A stretch of 6,990 nt of DNA from Bacillota bacterium (GTDB taxonomy: Bacteria; Bacillota; Clostridia; Acetivibrionales; DSM-1351), in NCBI GenBank assembly GCA_023416275.1, contig JAEZIB010000187.1, positions 1-6,990 of the forward strand, in the 5' to 3' direction. Of the stretch, positions 6,581 through 6,990 are shown piece after piece; the first letter of the stretch is position 1; each line of letters opens with the position of its first letter. Below the pieces are notes generated by a model. It made no database searches, was not told the origin of the DNA, and worked only from the letters and a program-made list of their open reading frames with translations. Both the position numbers and the translations under genes were made by a program.

Positions 6581-6990
6581 TTACTTTTTTAATACACTTT
6601 CAAAGTTATATCTTTGTATGATTAAATCCTTACAATCAACTTTCATATATGTATTCGTGTCAATAATAAGGCTCTTTTTGTCTTTTGATATATCACAAAG
6701 TTCTAATATAAATTGATTCCCATCAGTGGCAATCACAGCATAATTTGAATTTTTAATTTTCACTGTATCAAATTGTTTTTCACTTTTTGCCTTAAAATAA
6801 CCGCTATACCATATAATAAAAATGTATACTACAATCGCTCCCAAAAAGATTATAATTGCAAAAATCCCTTTATCCTTTTGCCTGAATTTGTTGTTTTTCT
6901 TAATATTTGTAGCTTTTTTATTATTTTCTTTATTCTGCATTTTTACATTTTTCTTTTCCAGATTTTCTTTATTATATTGTTCTATTACAT
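6581..6990 (-). CDS. Small single-pass membrane protein, unrecognised (probably cut by the window edge)
   Basis: I do not recognise this protein. An ATG at 6940 would give 119 residues, but there is no convincing ribosome binding site at it, whereas every other - strand gene here has one. The frame stays open through 16 more codons (VIEQYNKENLEKKNVK) to the right edge, so the true start is probably outside. Counted from the ATG at 6940, residues 1-24 are very rich in Lys and Asn, residues 25-48 form one strongly hydrophobic segment (IFAIIIFLGAIVVYIFII), and residues 49-119 are a soluble domain with two Cys. The positive-inside rule puts the Lys-rich part in the cytoplasm and the C-terminal domain outside. 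The C-terminal domain has alternating strand-like stretches (YAVIATDGNQFILELCDI). It is in the same direction as the dGTPase gene but 144 nt upstream, with a candidate promoter between, so it may be a separate unit. Confidence 0.65.
   Translation of the reverse strand, partial: VIEQYNKENLEKKNVKMQNKENNKKATNIKKNNKFRQKDKGIFAIIIFLGAIVVYIFIIWYSGYFKAKSEKQFDTVKIKNSNYAVIATDGNQFILELCDISKDKKSLIIDTNTYMKVDCKDLIIQRYNFESVLKK

Noticed and set aside
6572..6598. A-run/T-run hairpin at the end of the membrane protein gene
   Set aside because: The stem would be almost only A-U pairs with a three-base loop, partly within codons. In such A+T-rich sequence this is expected by chance.
1..6990. tRNA, rRNA, CRISPR repeats, transposase or integrase, and long terminal repeats
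   Set aside because: No cloverleaf-like sequence, regularly spaced repeat or recombinase-like protein was seen on either strand; gaps are all under 150 bases.

Overview
The window looks like an accessory region in the chromosome of a low-GC Gram-positive bacterium, most likely a clostridial or Lachnospiraceae-type Firmicute. That placement is inferred from the A+T-rich codons, strong purine-rich ribosome binding sites (AAGGAGG, AGGAG) and the kinds of proteins present. No taxonomic marker gene is in view.

Layout. On the + strand, positions 2-640 hold the C-terminal part of an FtsX/MacB-type ABC transporter permease whose start lies to the left of the window. It is the only real + strand gene. 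Everything to its right is on the - strand, so the permease converges on the block. Reading in the direction of transcription (right to left), that block is: a small single-pass membrane protein at the right edge, probably cut by the edge; a 666-residue dGTPase-family HD triphosphohydrolase with a long unrecognised N-terminal extension; an 803-residue superfamily 2 helicase with an N-terminal phospholipase D-like nuclease domain; a 198-residue class I SAM-dependent methyltransferase; and a 178-residue HD-domain hydrolase of YfdR/YfbR type. Between the permease and the last HD gene lies a short coding-like scrap that resembles the C-terminus of a GyrI/AraC-type effector-binding domain. It may be the remains of a gene lost when the block arrived.

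How the genes may work together. Gaps are 47 nt from dGTPase to helicase, 13 nt from helicase to methyltransferase (the ribosome binding site touches the helicase stop codon) and 73 nt from methyltransferase to the HD gene. At least the first three are probably one operon. The contents are a dNTP hydrolase, a putative nucleotidase, a nuclease-helicase and a methyltransferase. This is the profile of a nucleotide- and DNA-directed genome defence locus: dNTP depletion by dGTPase-family enzymes is an established antiphage strategy, and PLD-helicase fusions are common in defence islands. I do not recognise this exact combination as a named system. The defence role is inference; the domain calls rest on visible motifs. 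Base composition also changes across the block, from about 52% G+C in one 60-base stretch of the YfdR-like gene to about 20% in one 60-base stretch of the dGTPase gene, so the pieces may have different origins. No tRNA, rRNA, CRISPR array, transposase, integrase or convincing intrinsic terminator was seen.
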